DNA from: Bacilli bacterium
GTDB lineage: Bacteria > Bacillota_I > Bacilli_A > ML615J-28 > CAG-698
Direction of reading: 5' to 3'
Assembly (NCBI GenBank): GCA_017617065.1
Contig: JAFZWP010000009.1
Location: forward strand, 1 to 63,134
DNA length: 63,134 nt
The notes beneath the pieces were generated by a model. The model was not told the DNA's origin, did no database searches, and worked only from the letters and a program-made list of their open reading frames with translations. Made by a program: the position numbers and the translations under genes. Shown piece by piece: positions 26,585 through 36,169 of this stretch; positions within the stretch are counted from its first letter, which is position 1; each line of letters begins with the position of its first letter.

Positions 26585-27868
26585 ATGCAGTATAAGAAAC
26601 GAGTGATAGACGAATTAATCAATTTAAAAACTGAAGTATTTGGAGCTATTAATATTGTTGGGCCTAAGGGAACTGGAAAGACAACGACTGCCAAGCAGAG
26701 AAGTGAGACGATTTTAGAGTTTCAAAACGAGGATGTAAGGGAAAATTTACTTAAAATTGCTAATACAATGCCTAGTAAACTATTGTTGAACAAAAAACCT
26801 ATTTTATTTGATGAATGGCAAGATGCACCTAAAATATGGGGAACTGTAAGAACATACTGTGATAATAATCCAGAAGAATTAGGCTGTTTTTATTTAACTG
26901 GTTCAAGTTCGAAGAATGGTATAATACCTCATACTGGAACATTGAGGATATCAAAAATAACAATGTATCCGATGAGCCTATATGAGACCGGTGAATCAAA
27001 CGGAACTGTAAGCATTAAGCAATTATTTGATAATCCAAATTCATTTGATGGTTGTGTGTCTAATTCAACACTTGATGATATAGTTTATGCATTATGCCGT
27101 GGTGGATGGCCGAAATATTTGATTTCAAAAACGAAAAGAGGCGAATTATTAGTTGCAAAAGAACTATATGAACAAACATATAGTGAGGATATCTCTAAAG
27201 TAGATGATGTGAAAAGAAATCCAACAATTGGAAGACTATTGTTGCAATCATACGCTAGAAATATTTGTACTTTAGCTGATAATAAGACTATTATACAAGA
27301 TGTAAGTGCTAATCACTCAATTTCAGAGCCAACTTATTTTGATTATGTCGAAGCTTTGGAAAAATTATATATAATACAAGATATTGAAGCATGGTGCCCT
27401 GCTATTCGTAGTAAAAGTGCTATTAGATCTGGAAAAAAGCGTAATTTAGTTGATCCATCACTTGCGGTTGCAGCACTTGGTGTTTCTCCTGAATACTTTA
27501 ATAACGATTTTAAAACACTCGGATTTTTATTTGAATCACTATGTATAAGAGATTTAAAAATATATACATCTGTTAGCGATGGACATATTTCATATTATCG
27601 CGATAGGTATGGTTTAGAAGCAGATGGAGTTTTACACTTAGAAGATGGAAGGTATGCTTTAATCGAATTTAAATTAGGCGAAAATGAAGTTGAAGAAGGC
27701 GCTAAGCACTTATGTGAAATTGAACGATTGGTAAAGGAATATAATAAAAAGGAAAAACAAGTGCCACTAAGACTTCCTGATTTGAAAATTGTTATTACTG
27801 CAACGCAGTATGGATATAGAAGAGAAGATGGAGTATTAGTTATTCCAATAGGATGTTTGAAGGATTGA
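26585..27868 (+). CDS. AAA_14/DUF4143 ATPase
   Basis: Bacterial ATPase with an N-terminal AAA_14 domain (Walker A GPKGTGKTTTAKQ, Walker B KPILFDEWQDAP, sensor FYLTGSSS) and a C-terminal DUF4143 region (residues about 200-420) ending in a restriction-endonuclease-like core (RYGLEADGVLHLEDGRYALI, EFKLGENEVEEG). The E-x-D...E-x-K-type residues LEADGV and IEFKLG fit a nuclease fold. These are widespread accessory genes of unknown role. The ATG at 26585 follows AGAGGTGG at the right distance. TTGATT and TATGAT-like boxes lie just upstream. Confidence 0.87.
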   Translation: MQYKKRVIDELINLKTEVFGAINIVGPKGTGKTTTAKQRSETILEFQNEDVRENLLKIANTMPSKLLLNKKPILFDEWQDAPKIWGTVRTYCDNNPEELGCFYLTGSSSKNGIIPHTGTLRISKITMYPMSLYETGESNGTVSIKQLFDNPNSFDGCVSNSTLDDIVYALCRGGWPKYLISKTKRGELLVAKELYEQTYSEDISKVDDVKRNPTIGRLLLQSYARNICTLADNKTIIQDVSANHSISEPTYFDYVEALEKLYIIQDIEAWCPAIRSKSAIRSGKKRNLVDPSLAVAALGVSPEYFNNDFKTLGFLFESLCIRDLKIYTSVSDGHISYYRDRYGLEADGVLHLEDGRYALIEFKLGENEVEEGAKHLCEIERLVKEYNKKEKQVPLRLPDLKIVITATQYGYRREDGVLVIPIGCLKD

Positions 27869-27954
27869 TGTTTTTTGGGGAAAATCTTTTTCTAATTATT
27901 TATTCTAAATTTGAATTTACGATTTAAAAAGAACAAGCAAGCGGTGAATACAAA

Positions 27955-28275
27955 ATGAGATATATTGAATTTATTGATGGTATAAATAATCCAGGTAAAA
28001 TCAAACAAATTGATTTTTATATTGAAGGATATAACCATTATAGAAATTGCAGCATTGGACGTTATATAGATAAAATAGGATATCCAGTAAATAAAACTGT
28101 TGATTATAGAATTACTTGCATACTAACAAAAGACCATAGCGAAGATGTTAATTTTGCTTTCGAATTTAAGGAAGATTATAAATTGTTTAATTTTGGCTCT
28201 AAAGGAAGATTTACACTAAAAGAAGTATGGGATAAAGTGGTAATAACTAAGATTGAGTATTTTGATAGTATTTAA
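27955..28275 (+). CDS. Hypothetical protein, 106 residues
   Basis: Not recognised. No signal peptide, membrane helix or known motif. It is rich in aromatic and charged residues (IEFIDGINNPGKIKQIDFYI, RYIDKIGYP, AFEFKEDYKLFNFGSKGR) and looks like a small beta-rich domain. A weak ribosome site (AGCGGTG) lies upstream. It starts 86 bases after the DUF4143 ATPase and precedes a terminator, so it may be a partner of that gene or a stray accessory gene. The reading frame is open over its length with composition like its neighbours. Confidence 0.5.
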   Translation: MRYIEFIDGINNPGKIKQIDFYIEGYNHYRNCSIGRYIDKIGYPVNKTVDYRITCILTKDHSEDVNFAFEFKEDYKLFNFGSKGRFTLKEVWDKVVITKIEYFDSI

Positions 28276-28366
28276 GTAGCATTAGAATTACGAAACTTTA
28301 TTGCGACCAACTTTATTTAGGGGTGTTCAAATTGTATTAAAATACCTCAACTAACACAGAGATTAT

Positions 28367-28397
28367 AAACGTTTGATAGAAGTTATCAAACGTTTTT
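28367..28397 (+). terminator. Terminator before nucleoside transporter
   Basis: Stem AAACGTTTGATA (28367-28378) and TATCAAACGTTT (28384-28395), continuing into T's. Confidence 0.8.
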
Positions 28398-28439
28398 TTA
28401 GTGATTTAATAAAGATATTAAATTATTCTTGTAAACACC

Positions 28440-28468
28440 TTGAAATTATTGATAAAGAAAGATATAAT
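28440..28468 (+). promoter_or_regulatory. Promoter of nucleoside ABC operon
   Basis: TTGAAA (28440-28445), 17-base spacer, TATAAT (28463-28468). The leader contains a small hairpin GTATAGA/TCTATATAC (28473-28494). No purine riboswitch signature is seen. Confidence 0.7.
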
Positions 28469-28537
28469 TTTTGTGTATAGAGTAAATTCTATATACGATT
28501 CATATTGAAAAATAAATAGGAGGAAAATTATTCAATT

Positions 28538-29653
28538 ATGAGAAAAATCGCTTTATTTTTATCAGTATTAATTTGCGTTTTTAGTATCGCTCTTTTAGTT
28601 GGATGCGGTGGTGAAAAAAAGCAATCTGCTGAACTTGCAGTTGTTACAGACGTTGGACAACTAATGGATGGTGGCTTCAACCAAGGTACTTATGAAGGCG
28701 TAAAAGAATACGCAGAAAAAAATAATAAGACTTATGCTTATTATCAACCTGAAAATGGCGCTAACGCTACAGACAATGACCGTATCGCTGCTATGGAACT
28801 TGCTATTGAAAACGGTGCTAAAGTTATCGTTGCTCCTGGTTTCTTACAACAAGCTGCTATGGAAACTGTAGCAAAAGCTCATACTGATGTTAAATTCGTA
28901 TTCGTAGATGGTTGGAATTTTGGCTTAGCAAACGTTACAGCCATTTCTTACAAAGAACAAGAATCAGGATTCTTAGCTGGTTATGCTGCTGTTATGGATG
29001 GCTACACTAAACTTGGTGGCGTATTCGGTGGTGGTGGATCTAACCCAGCATGTAATAGATTCTGCTATGGATTCATGCAAGGTGCTAACGCTGCTGCATT
29101 AGCAAAAGGAATTACTGTTGAAATGAAGATTTCTTTCAAGAATGGTTCTTCATTCAGTGCTTCTAATGAATTACAAGCTCAAGTTGCTGCATGGTATGCT
29201 GCTGGAACTGAAGTTGTATTCTCTTGCGGTGGTTCAATGGTTAACTCAGTTATCGCTGCTGCTAACGAAACTCAAAACGGAAAAGTTATCGGTGTTGATA
29301 CTGACCAATCTGGTTTATCACAAAGAGTTATCACATCTGCAGTTAAAGGTTTAGCTTCATCTGTAATGCTTGTTTTAAGCGAATATTATGCAGGCGAATG
29401 GGATGCTAAACTTGCTGATAAGACTTCTAACTTAGGTGCTGCAGAAGACTCTACAGGTCTACCAACAGCTGATGGTTCTTGGAGATTTACTACATTCACT
29501 AAAGAACAATATAACACATTATTCGCTTCAATTAAGAATGGTACAGTTACTCCAATCGCAACAACTCCAGAAGATTGCTCTGTAGAAGGTGCTTGGACAG
29601 CAGCTGCTTTATTATTAACTAACGTACGTTTAACTCACGAAGCTGGTAAATAA
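28538..29653 (+). CDS. BMP-family nucleoside-binding lipoprotein
   Basis: Substrate-binding component of a nucleoside ABC importer (Bmp/PnrA family). The signal peptide ends in a lipobox LLVGCGG, so Cys23 is the lipid anchor. The mature protein begins with the typical VVTDVGQLMDGGFNQGTYEG and continues GAKVIVAPGF, VFVDGW, GGVFGGGGSN and VIGVDTDQSG. 371 residues. AGGAGG is 14 bases before the ATG, a long spacing. It heads an operon with one ATPase and two permeases. Relatives bind purine nucleosides; specificity cannot be told here. Confidence 0.93.
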   Translation: MRKIALFLSVLICVFSIALLVGCGGEKKQSAELAVVTDVGQLMDGGFNQGTYEGVKEYAEKNNKTYAYYQPENGANATDNDRIAAMELAIENGAKVIVAPGFLQQAAMETVAKAHTDVKFVFVDGWNFGLANVTAISYKEQESGFLAGYAAVMDGYTKLGGVFGGGGSNPACNRFCYGFMQGANAAALAKGITVEMKISFKNGSSFSASNELQAQVAAWYAAGTEVVFSCGGSMVNSVIAAANETQNGKVIGVDTDQSGLSQRVITSAVKGLASSVMLVLSEYYAGEWDAKLADKTSNLGAAEDSTGLPTADGSWRFTTFTKEQYNTLFASIKNGTVTPIATTPEDCSVEGAWTAAALLLTNVRLTHEAGK

Positions 29654-29722
29654 TAATTAAATTTTTTATTACAATTAATCAATTCTTTTAAAAAGGAGAT
29701 GCCTATTAGGCAAAAGGTATAT

Positions 29723-31288
29723 ATGGATGTAGATAACTATATTATCGAAATGCGTAACATTACCAAAGAATTTCCTGGAATAAAAGCAAATGATGACATT
29801 ACATTGCAACTTAAGAAGGGCGAGATTCTCGCCCTTCTTGGGGAAAATGGGGCAGGTAAATCAACCTTAATGAGTGTCCTTTTTGGCCTTTATCAACCGG
29901 ATTCTGGTAGCATTTATAAAAATGGAATAGAAGTAAAAATAAAAGACCCTAACGATGCAACAGCGCTAGGAATAGGAATGGTACATCAACACTTCAAACT
30001 TGTTGAGTGTTTTACTGTACTCGATAATATTATTCTTGGTGATGAAGATACAAAAGTAGGGTTTATTTTAAAGAAGGATGCAAGAAGTAAAGTTGAAGAC
30101 CTTATGAATAGATATGGTCTTCATGTTGATTTGGATGCCAAGGTTGAAGACATTACAGTTGGTATGCAACAAAGAACCGAAATTCTAAAGATGTTATTTA
30201 GGGATAATGAAATACTTATCTTTGATGAACCAACTGCCGTACTTACACCTCAAGAAATTGATGAATTAATGAAAGTAATGAAGAATTTAGCAGCCGAAGG
30301 CAAATCAATTCTTTTCATTACCCATAAATTAAACGAAATTATGGCTGTTTCTGATCGTATTACCGTTTTAAGAAAAGGTAAATTAGTCGGTACAGTTAAT
30401 AAAAATGAAACAACAATTGAAGATTTATCTACAATGATGGTTGGCCGTCCTGTACAACTTCAAGTTGTAAAAGATGAAGCAAAACCTAAAGACACTATTC
30501 TTGAAGTTAAACATTTAACTGTCAAGAATAAGGATAGAAGACATACTAAAGCTTTAGTTAAAGATGTAAATATCTATGTACGTTCTGGTGAAATAGTATG
30601 TATAGCCGGAATTGATGGAAATGGACAATCAGAATTTGTTAAGGCATTAACAGGTATTGCTCCACAAACATCTGGCGAAATTATTTATAAAGGGGAAGAT
30701 GTTTCCCACAAATCAATAAGATATAGAAACACAAATCGTTTCTCACACATACCTGAAGATAGACATAAATATGGTCTAATACTTGATTTCAGGTTAGATT
30801 ATAATGAAGTATTACAAAATTACTTCGAAGATGAATTTGTAAAATATGGGTTCATGAAATTCAAAGCAATTAGAGATTATGCTGATACGCTTATTGCCAA
30901 ATACGATGTTAGAAGTGGTCAAGGTGCTGCCACAATAGCAAGAAGCATGTCTGGTGGTAATCAACAAAAAGCCATAGTTGCTAGAGAAATGGAAAGAAAA
31001 CATGAATTGCTAATTGCCGTTCAACCAACACGTGGACTTGATGTAGGAGCAATTGAATTCATTCATAGCGAAATGGTTAAGAAAAGAGATCAAGGTGATG
31101 CAATACTTTTAGTATCACTTGAGCTTGATGAAGTTATGAACCTTTCAGATAGAATATATGTCATGTATGAAGGTGAAATTGTAGCAGAAGTAGATCCTAA
31201 AAAGATCACAGTTCAAGAATTAGGCTTATACATGTCAGGTGCAAAAAGAGATATAAGAGGTGCTAATGATGAAAAATCCGGTTCTTAA
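29723..31288 (+). CDS. Nucleoside ABC transporter ATP-binding protein (double domain)
   Basis: Two fused ATPase modules of the sugar/nucleoside (RbsA-like) class. The first has Walker A GENGAGKST and Walker B EILIFDEPTAVLT. The second has the degenerate Walker A GIDGNGQSE and the signature SGGNQQKAIVARE followed by PTRGLDVG. The ATG at 29723 is chosen (AAAAGG at 29712-29717) because the ATG at 29699 abuts its AAGGAG. 521 residues. Energises uptake with the BMP lipoprotein and the two permeases downstream; overlaps the next gene. Confidence 0.93.
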   Translation: MDVDNYIIEMRNITKEFPGIKANDDITLQLKKGEILALLGENGAGKSTLMSVLFGLYQPDSGSIYKNGIEVKIKDPNDATALGIGMVHQHFKLVECFTVLDNIILGDEDTKVGFILKKDARSKVEDLMNRYGLHVDLDAKVEDITVGMQQRTEILKMLFRDNEILIFDEPTAVLTPQEIDELMKVMKNLAAEGKSILFITHKLNEIMAVSDRITVLRKGKLVGTVNKNETTIEDLSTMMVGRPVQLQVVKDEAKPKDTILEVKHLTVKNKDRRHTKALVKDVNIYVRSGEIVCIAGIDGNGQSEFVKALTGIAPQTSGEIIYKGEDVSHKSIRYRNTNRFSHIPEDRHKYGLILDFRLDYNEVLQNYFEDEFVKYGFMKFKAIRDYADTLIAKYDVRSGQGAATIARSMSGGNQQKAIVAREMERKHELLIAVQPTRGLDVGAIEFIHSEMVKKRDQGDAILLVSLELDEVMNLSDRIYVMYEGEIVAEVDPKKITVQELGLYMSGAKRDIRGANDEKSGS

Positions 31289-32492
31289 ACAAATATTAGC
31301 ATCAATCATTTGCATCATTTGTGGTTTTATAGTTGGTATCATTGTAATGTTATTCATTACAATCGTTAATAAAGATTTATCAATATCTAATTTACTTGAT
31401 GGTGTTAAATATTTATTCTTAGGACCTTTCTCATCACAAAACTCTATAACAGTAAAAAGAAACCTAGGAAATATGATATTCTATGTTACACCATTAGTAA
31501 TGACAGGTTTATCAGTTGCTATTGCATTTAAAACAGGATTATTCAACATCGGTGCAGCTGGACAGTTTCTTATGGGAACTATGGGATCATTGATGATTGC
31601 CCTCCATATTAATTGTGCAGATAATAGAGGCCTTGGAATTCTTGTTTGGTTACTTGCATTAATAGTTGGTGTTATTTGTGGGGCTTTATGGGGAGCAATA
31701 CCAGGTATTTTTAAGGCATTCTTTGATATAAATGAAGTAGTCGTATGTATTATGACTAACTGGATAGCCGCTAATATCGTAACATGGGTATTTTCTAATC
31801 AAAGTTCAATCATTAACACTCCAGAAGGAAAGAGTGCATATTTAATTAAAACTAGCGGACTTGGTACATATACGCCAACGTTCGGGCTTGATAAGATATT
31901 ACCTAATTCATATATTGATGGGGGAATAATAATCGTCATTATAATTGCCATTATATTCTTCATCATTATGTCTAAAACTAAATTTGGTTTTGAATTAAAA
32001 GCATGTGGTGCTAATAAACATGCATCTAAATATGCGGGGATGAACGAAAAGAAAAATATAGTTTTATCAATGGTTATTGCCGGAGGACTGGCTGCTATTG
32101 GTGGATCACTATATTATCTAAATGCAGGAATAGAACTACAATATGGTAGTATATATGCTAACTTACCTGAATATGGTTTTAATGGCATCCCAGCAGCATT
32201 ACTTGCTAACTGTGATCCTGTTGGCGTAATATTTAGTTCTACGTTTTTAAGGTATATATCCGCATCTGGTTCTAGATTACAACTTGCTGGATATAACGCA
32301 TATATTGCCTCAGTTATATCATCTGTTATTATTTACTTTTCTGGTTTTTCTAGATTATTCTTAATGCTTTTATCAAAGAAAAGAAAAAAAGAAGCTGCTA
32401 AAGTTGTGCTAACAGTAGATAGCACGCCTGCTGTTGAAGAAAAGACAGAAGATATTAAAAATAATGAAGAGAATAAGGAGGAAACCGCATAA
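31266..32492 (+). CDS. Nucleoside ABC transporter permease 1
   Basis: Inner-membrane permease of the BPD_transp_2 family (NupB/YufP-like). About ten hydrophobic helices; conserved FKTGLFNIGAAGQFLMGTMG and LKACGANKHASKYAGMN loops. A C-terminal acidic tail (VEEKTEDIKNNEENKEETA) extends into the cytoplasm. The start is ATG 31266 or 31269, 5-8 bases after AGAGG, inside the end of the ATPase gene. Its stop overlaps the second permease by one base. Confidence 0.9.
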   Translation: MMKNPVLKQILASIICIICGFIVGIIVMLFITIVNKDLSISNLLDGVKYLFLGPFSSQNSITVKRNLGNMIFYVTPLVMTGLSVAIAFKTGLFNIGAAGQFLMGTMGSLMIALHINCADNRGLGILVWLLALIVGVICGALWGAIPGIFKAFFDINEVVVCIMTNWIAANIVTWVFSNQSSIINTPEGKSAYLIKTSGLGTYTPTFGLDKILPNSYIDGGIIIVIIIAIIFFIIMSKTKFGFELKACGANKHASKYAGMNEKKNIVLSMVIAGGLAAIGGSLYYLNAGIELQYGSIYANLPEYGFNGIPAALLANCDPVGVIFSSTFLRYISASGSRLQLAGYNAYIASVISSVIIYFSGFSRLFLMLLSKKRKKEAAKVVLTVDSTPAVEEKTEDIKNNEENKEETA

Positions 32493-33457
32493 TGGAAAAC
32501 CTAATACTTATTCTTCAAAAAACACTAATTTATGCAATTCCATTGCTTATTGTTGCCCTTGGTGGTGTGTTCGCTGAAAGAAGTGGTGTAATTAACTTAG
32601 CTCTTGAAGGTGAAATGATCTTTGGAGCATTCATTGGTGCAATCTTTGTATACTTGCTTCAAAAGAATGGAGTGTGGTTAGATAAACCACAACTTACATT
32701 TATTTGTGCATTATTAGTGGGTGCTAGTAGTGGGGCAATATATTCTCTATTATTATCATTCTCTGCTATTAAGCTTAAATCAGACCAAACAATTGGTGGA
32801 ACAGCTCTAAATATGTTAGCTCCGGCAATTGTTAACACATTTGGATTAGTATTCTTCCTTCAAGAAAAGATAAATATGCCATACACATTTAAAGGGTATG
32901 CCATCATTAATTCAAACTTACCAGGTTTTTTAAGAATATTATTCGATAAAGCTTATTTATCTACATATGCCATAATATTAGTATTTGCTATCTTATCTAT
33001 TTGGTTATATAAATCTAGAATTGGTACGCACTTAAGAGCATGTGGTGAACATCCTCAAGCAGCTGATTCAGTAGGTATTAACGTAGCAAGAATGAGATAT
33101 CTAGGAACTACAATTTCTGGCGCTTTAGCAGGACTTGGAGGATACGCATATATCGCAACAGTTGCTAATGGCACAGCCGAATCAACAATCGGTGGAATGG
33201 GATTCTTAGCCCTAGCCATTATGATATTTGGTAACTGGAGTCCAATTGGCATCGTATTTGGCGCCTTAATGTTTGGCTTCTTAAAATGTATTGGTGCTGT
33301 TTCTTCATCAGTTCCATTCTTAGCAAACATAGGCCTACCACCATATTTCTATAACATTATTCCATATGTAGTAGTACTAATTGTATTAGTATTATTTAGA
33401 AAGAAATCTGGCTGTCCAAAAGCCGAAGGAATTCCTTACGATAAAGGTATGCGTTAA
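32492..33457 (+). CDS. Nucleoside ABC transporter permease 2
   Basis: Second permease of the importer (NupC/YufQ-like), 321 residues and about nine helices. Family motifs are ALGGVFAERSGVINLALEG, SDQTIGGTALNMLAPA and LRACGEHPQAADSVGINV. It starts on the stop codon of permease 1 after AAGGAGG, so translation is coupled. Last gene of the operon, with a terminator at 33463. Confidence 0.92.
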   Translation: MENLILILQKTLIYAIPLLIVALGGVFAERSGVINLALEGEMIFGAFIGAIFVYLLQKNGVWLDKPQLTFICALLVGASSGAIYSLLLSFSAIKLKSDQTIGGTALNMLAPAIVNTFGLVFFLQEKINMPYTFKGYAIINSNLPGFLRILFDKAYLSTYAIILVFAILSIWLYKSRIGTHLRACGEHPQAADSVGINVARMRYLGTTISGALAGLGGYAYIATVANGTAESTIGGMGFLALAIMIFGNWSPIGIVFGALMFGFLKCIGAVSSSVPFLANIGLPPYFYNIIPYVVVLIVLVLFRKKSGCPKAEGIPYDKGMR

Positions 33458-33462
33458 AAAAT

Positions 33463-33490
33463 TGCAGCAATTTATTTGCTGCATTTTTTT
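33463..33490 (+). terminator. Terminator of nucleoside ABC operon
   Basis: Stem TGCAGCAA (33463-33470) and TTGCTGCA (33476-33483), then T7. Confidence 0.85.
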
Positions 33491-33528
33491 AAATAAGAAA
33501 TCAAATGTTTTTATATATTGATTCGTTG

Positions 33529-33537
33529 TGCTATAAT
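33529..33537 (+). promoter_or_regulatory. Extended -10 promoter
   Basis: TGcTATAAT, an extended -10 box with a weak -35, ahead of AAAGGAGAG and the ATG at 33568. Confidence 0.5.
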
Positions 33538-33567
33538 CTAAATATAGAATAAAAAAAGGAGAGAAAT

Positions 33568-34236
33568 ATGTTTAAATTTTGGGGAGATGGATCTGATTTA
33601 TCAAAAGAATTAATTAGAAACATTGTTGTTAGAAGTACAGAAAATTTTAATTGGACATTTATTTTTATTTTAGCTGTTGTATTTTATGTATACTGGTCAG
33701 AAATTCATAAAAAACATTATGAAGTTGTTTTTGCGGGACTAGCTTTATATGGTGTACACTGGCTATACGAAATTGTAAATGCTATTATTGCTAAAGCATC
33801 AGGTTACCCTTTATGGGCAGTATCAAATCAATCTACTACATTCATTTTATTAATTGGTGTTTGTTGGGAATTATCAATGATGTTTTCACTAGCTGGAATC
33901 ATTTCATTTAAAATGATGCCAGAAGATAGAAACAAGAGATATTTTGCAAAAGGTAAATTTAAAGGAATTAGTTGTAAATTAGTTGTAGCAATTGAAATGG
34001 CACTTTTATTTGCTTTATTTGAATCATTTTTAGCAGCTACATCTAACCATTCATTCATATGGGTATATAAATGGTGGGGTGTAATTCCAGTATTTATCAC
34101 AACTTATGTACCATTCTTTTTAGCAAGTAATTATGTACCTGATATGAAGCCAAAAGCAAGAAAGATATTCTTGATAACTGAATGGGCTCTTGTAGCAGTA
34201 TTATTAATTGTGTTAATTGCTTGTGGTGTGATTTAA
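33568..34236 (+). CDS. Integral membrane protein of unknown function
   Basis: Not recognised. 222 residues with six or seven predicted helices (for example TFIFILAVVFYVYW, TTFILLIGVCWELSMMFSLA, VVAIEMALLFALFESFL, WALVAVLLIVLIACGVI). It has notable conserved-looking polar spots: FWGDGSDLSKELIRN at the N-terminus, HWLYEIVNAI, and ICWELS-like acidic residues within helices. The stop codon shares one base with the next membrane gene, so the two are a translationally coupled pair and may act together. Transport or membrane-stress roles are only guesses. Confidence 0.7.
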   Translation: MFKFWGDGSDLSKELIRNIVVRSTENFNWTFIFILAVVFYVYWSEIHKKHYEVVFAGLALYGVHWLYEIVNAIIAKASGYPLWAVSNQSTTFILLIGVCWELSMMFSLAGIISFKMMPEDRNKRYFAKGKFKGISCKLVVAIEMALLFALFESFLAATSNHSFIWVYKWWGVIPVFITTYVPFFLASNYVPDMKPKARKIFLITEWALVAVLLIVLIACGVI

Positions 34237-34760
34237 TGAAAATATTCAGATATTCTAAACTTGGTTTTTACGTAATAGGTGCCATTCTTTTATTCATATT
34301 TAGAGAATTCTTCGTAGAAAACTTGAGATGGTTTATTGGTGGACTTATGATGTTATATGGTTCAGTTGCCATTTTAGAGATTGCTCTTGAAAAAGTTAAA
34401 CCAATTTATGATGGGCATGGATTCTTATTTAATTTAATTGAAGCAATGCTTGGACTAGTAATATTATTATTAATAGAAGAATATGCTACTGTTTGTATAA
34501 TATGGGCAGTATGGTCAATCTTTAGAGAATCAATTGAATTAAGAGAAATATTAGCTAGGAAGTTACATACAATACTGGCTATTGTAAGCTTTTTAGAATC
34601 AATTGCGGTAATTGTATTATCAGTATTATTAATGATGTCACCTGGTGAACATCATGCATTGATTCATTCGTATTTATTATGTATTGAATTAATACTTACT
34701 GCTAGTATCCCAATTTTGAATAGTTTTATGTTTAAAAAAAGTGATAAAACTTTGGAATAA
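34236..34760 (+). CDS. DUF308/HdeD-like membrane protein
   Basis: 174 residues with six short hydrophobic helices in HdeD/DUF308 style (GFYVIGAILLFIFREFFVE, WFIGGLMMLYGSVAILEI, LIEAMLGLVILLLIEEY, WAVWSIFRESIELREI). The ATG at 34236 overlaps the stop of the preceding membrane gene (TAATG); an in-frame ATG further upstream lies inside that gene and is rejected. Role unknown; E. coli HdeD relates to acid stress. A terminator follows at 34748. A more compact DUF308 protein is encoded at 52844. Confidence 0.68.
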   Translation: MKIFRYSKLGFYVIGAILLFIFREFFVENLRWFIGGLMMLYGSVAILEIALEKVKPIYDGHGFLFNLIEAMLGLVILLLIEEYATVCIIWAVWSIFRESIELREILARKLHTILAIVSFLESIAVIVLSVLLMMSPGEHHALIHSYLLCIELILTASIPILNSFMFKKSDKTLE

Positions 34761-34776
34761 TTTCCAAAGTTTTTTA
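34748..34776 (+). terminator. Terminator of membrane pair
   Basis: Stem AACTTTGGAA (34748-34757) and TTCCAAAGTT (34762-34771), then T's; it includes the stop codon. Confidence 0.8.
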
Positions 34777-34814
34777 TTATAAATTCTATTTATAACTACT
34801 AAAATAAAAATAAG

Positions 34815-34843
34815 TTTTAATAATTTATAAAAAAATGTATAAT
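34815..34843 (+). promoter_or_regulatory. Promoter of YibE/F-phosphoesterase-lipoprotein operon
   Basis: TTTTAA (34815-34820), 17-base spacer, TATAAT (34838-34843). Confidence 0.5.
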
Positions 34844-34873
34844 TTAAATAGATAATGATATAAAAGGAAAAGT

Positions 34874-36169
34874 ATGCAAACTGATAATAAAAAATCTCTC
34901 AAGGATTATTTTCATAATTATTTTAAAAGCAAAAAAGAAGAAATTAAAAATTATGGAAAACAAAACTTGATAAAAAGAATAATTACAATTTCTATTACTT
35001 TAGTATTAGCAGTATTATTCATTGTTATATTTGGTAAGACTACATTCTATAAAAATGAATATACCATTATAATGAATGAAACATATGGTACATATGGAAA
35101 ACTTATAAAAGCTAAAGTGACTTCGATTGAGGAAGTATATTATCCAACTGAAGATGAAAGAGTTGATTATACAATTAGAATTAAATTTAAAGCATTGATT
35201 CTAAAAGGTGATAAAAAAGGCGAATCAGTAGATGTATTGCAATATTTAAATGATTATACTAGCCATTTTTATAAACAAGTAAAAGATGGAAAAAGGATTT
35301 ATATTGTAGAAGAAAGAGTAGAAGAAAATGGTGATCCTACTTATTATTTTGCAGGTGATTCTATAAGTTATAATCACTGGGGTGGAATCATTGCTTTAGC
35401 TTTAGTATTAATAATTTTGTTACTAATAATATCTAAGAGTAAAGGCTTATTAACAATTCTTTCTTTAGGATTAACAGTTTTAGTTATTATATTTGTCTTA
35501 CTTCCATCAATTATTAATGGTTTTAATATTTATATACTTGTTTTAGTTTGTGCGATTTACGTAATAGCAGTAACATTTATATTGGTTGTAGGAATTAATA
35601 AAAAGTGTTTATGTGCAAGCCTTGGCTGCTTTAGCGGATTATTCCTTAGTGGCTTGTTAGCCTTGATTACTTTAAGAATAATTAATGCTACTGGGTTTTA
35701 TTATCAAGAGGGCGTAGAAGATGTGGTCATGTTATTCCAAACATCATATAACGCTGATATTATTATTGATTTAAAAGGATTAGTGTTTGCTTCAACTATA
35801 ATTGGAGCCCTTGGTGCGGTAATGGATGTTAGTCTATCGCTATCTAGTGCTTTAAAAGAAGTATATGACAATAGTAGGCAAACATCACTTATTAATACAA
35901 TTAAAAGTGGTTTTACAATTGGTAAAGATATGATTGGTACGATGGTTAATACATTGATTTTAGCCTATATCGCATCCGATTTAACATTCATCCTTTGGAT
36001 GATGGAACATAGAAGTAATGGTTTTATAATGCAAAGTGAATATATTGCGGTTGCTATTGCGCAAGCATTAGTAGGGGCAATTGCCATGGTGCTTACAATT
36101 CCATTAACATCAATTATTTGCGCATTTGTTTATAATAAAAAAAATAAAGAAGTATTGGAGGAGGAATAA
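34874..36169 (+). CDS. YibE/F-family membrane protein
   Basis: YibE/F-like protein, 431 residues. An N-terminal helix (IITISITLVLAVLFIVIFG) is followed by an extracellular beta domain (50-160) and about seven membrane helices including LGCFSGLFLSGLLALITL, STIIGALGAVMDVSLSLSSA and TMVNTLILAYIAS. The GALGAVMDVSLSLSS stretch is typical of the family. The biochemical role is unknown. It is first in an operon: its TAA directly abuts the ATG of the secreted phosphoesterase gene. Relatives often sit beside secreted or cell-envelope proteins, but the link is not explained. Confidence 0.85.
   Translation: MQTDNKKSLKDYFHNYFKSKKEEIKNYGKQNLIKRIITISITLVLAVLFIVIFGKTTFYKNEYTIIMNETYGTYGKLIKAKVTSIEEVYYPTEDERVDYTIRIKFKALILKGDKKGESVDVLQYLNDYTSHFYKQVKDGKRIYIVEERVEENGDPTYYFAGDSISYNHWGGIIALALVLIILLLIISKSKGLLTILSLGLTVLVIIFVLLPSIINGFNIYILVLVCAIYVIAVTFILVVGINKKCLCASLGCFSGLFLSGLLALITLRIINATGFYYQEGVEDVVMLFQTSYNADIIIDLKGLVFASTIIGALGAVMDVSLSLSSALKEVYDNSRQTSLINTIKSGFTIGKDMIGTMVNTLILAYIASDLTFILWMMEHRSNGFIMQSEYIAVAIAQALVGAIAMVLTIPLTSIICAFVYNKKNKEVLEEE

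Noticed and set aside
28398..28537. Purine riboswitch ahead of the nucleoside transporter
   Set aside because: Only a small AT-rich hairpin is present; the three-way-junction consensus is not seen.
29142..29354. Alternative-frame open frame inside the BMP lipoprotein gene
   Set aside because: Shadow of a well-supported gene, with no ribosome site.
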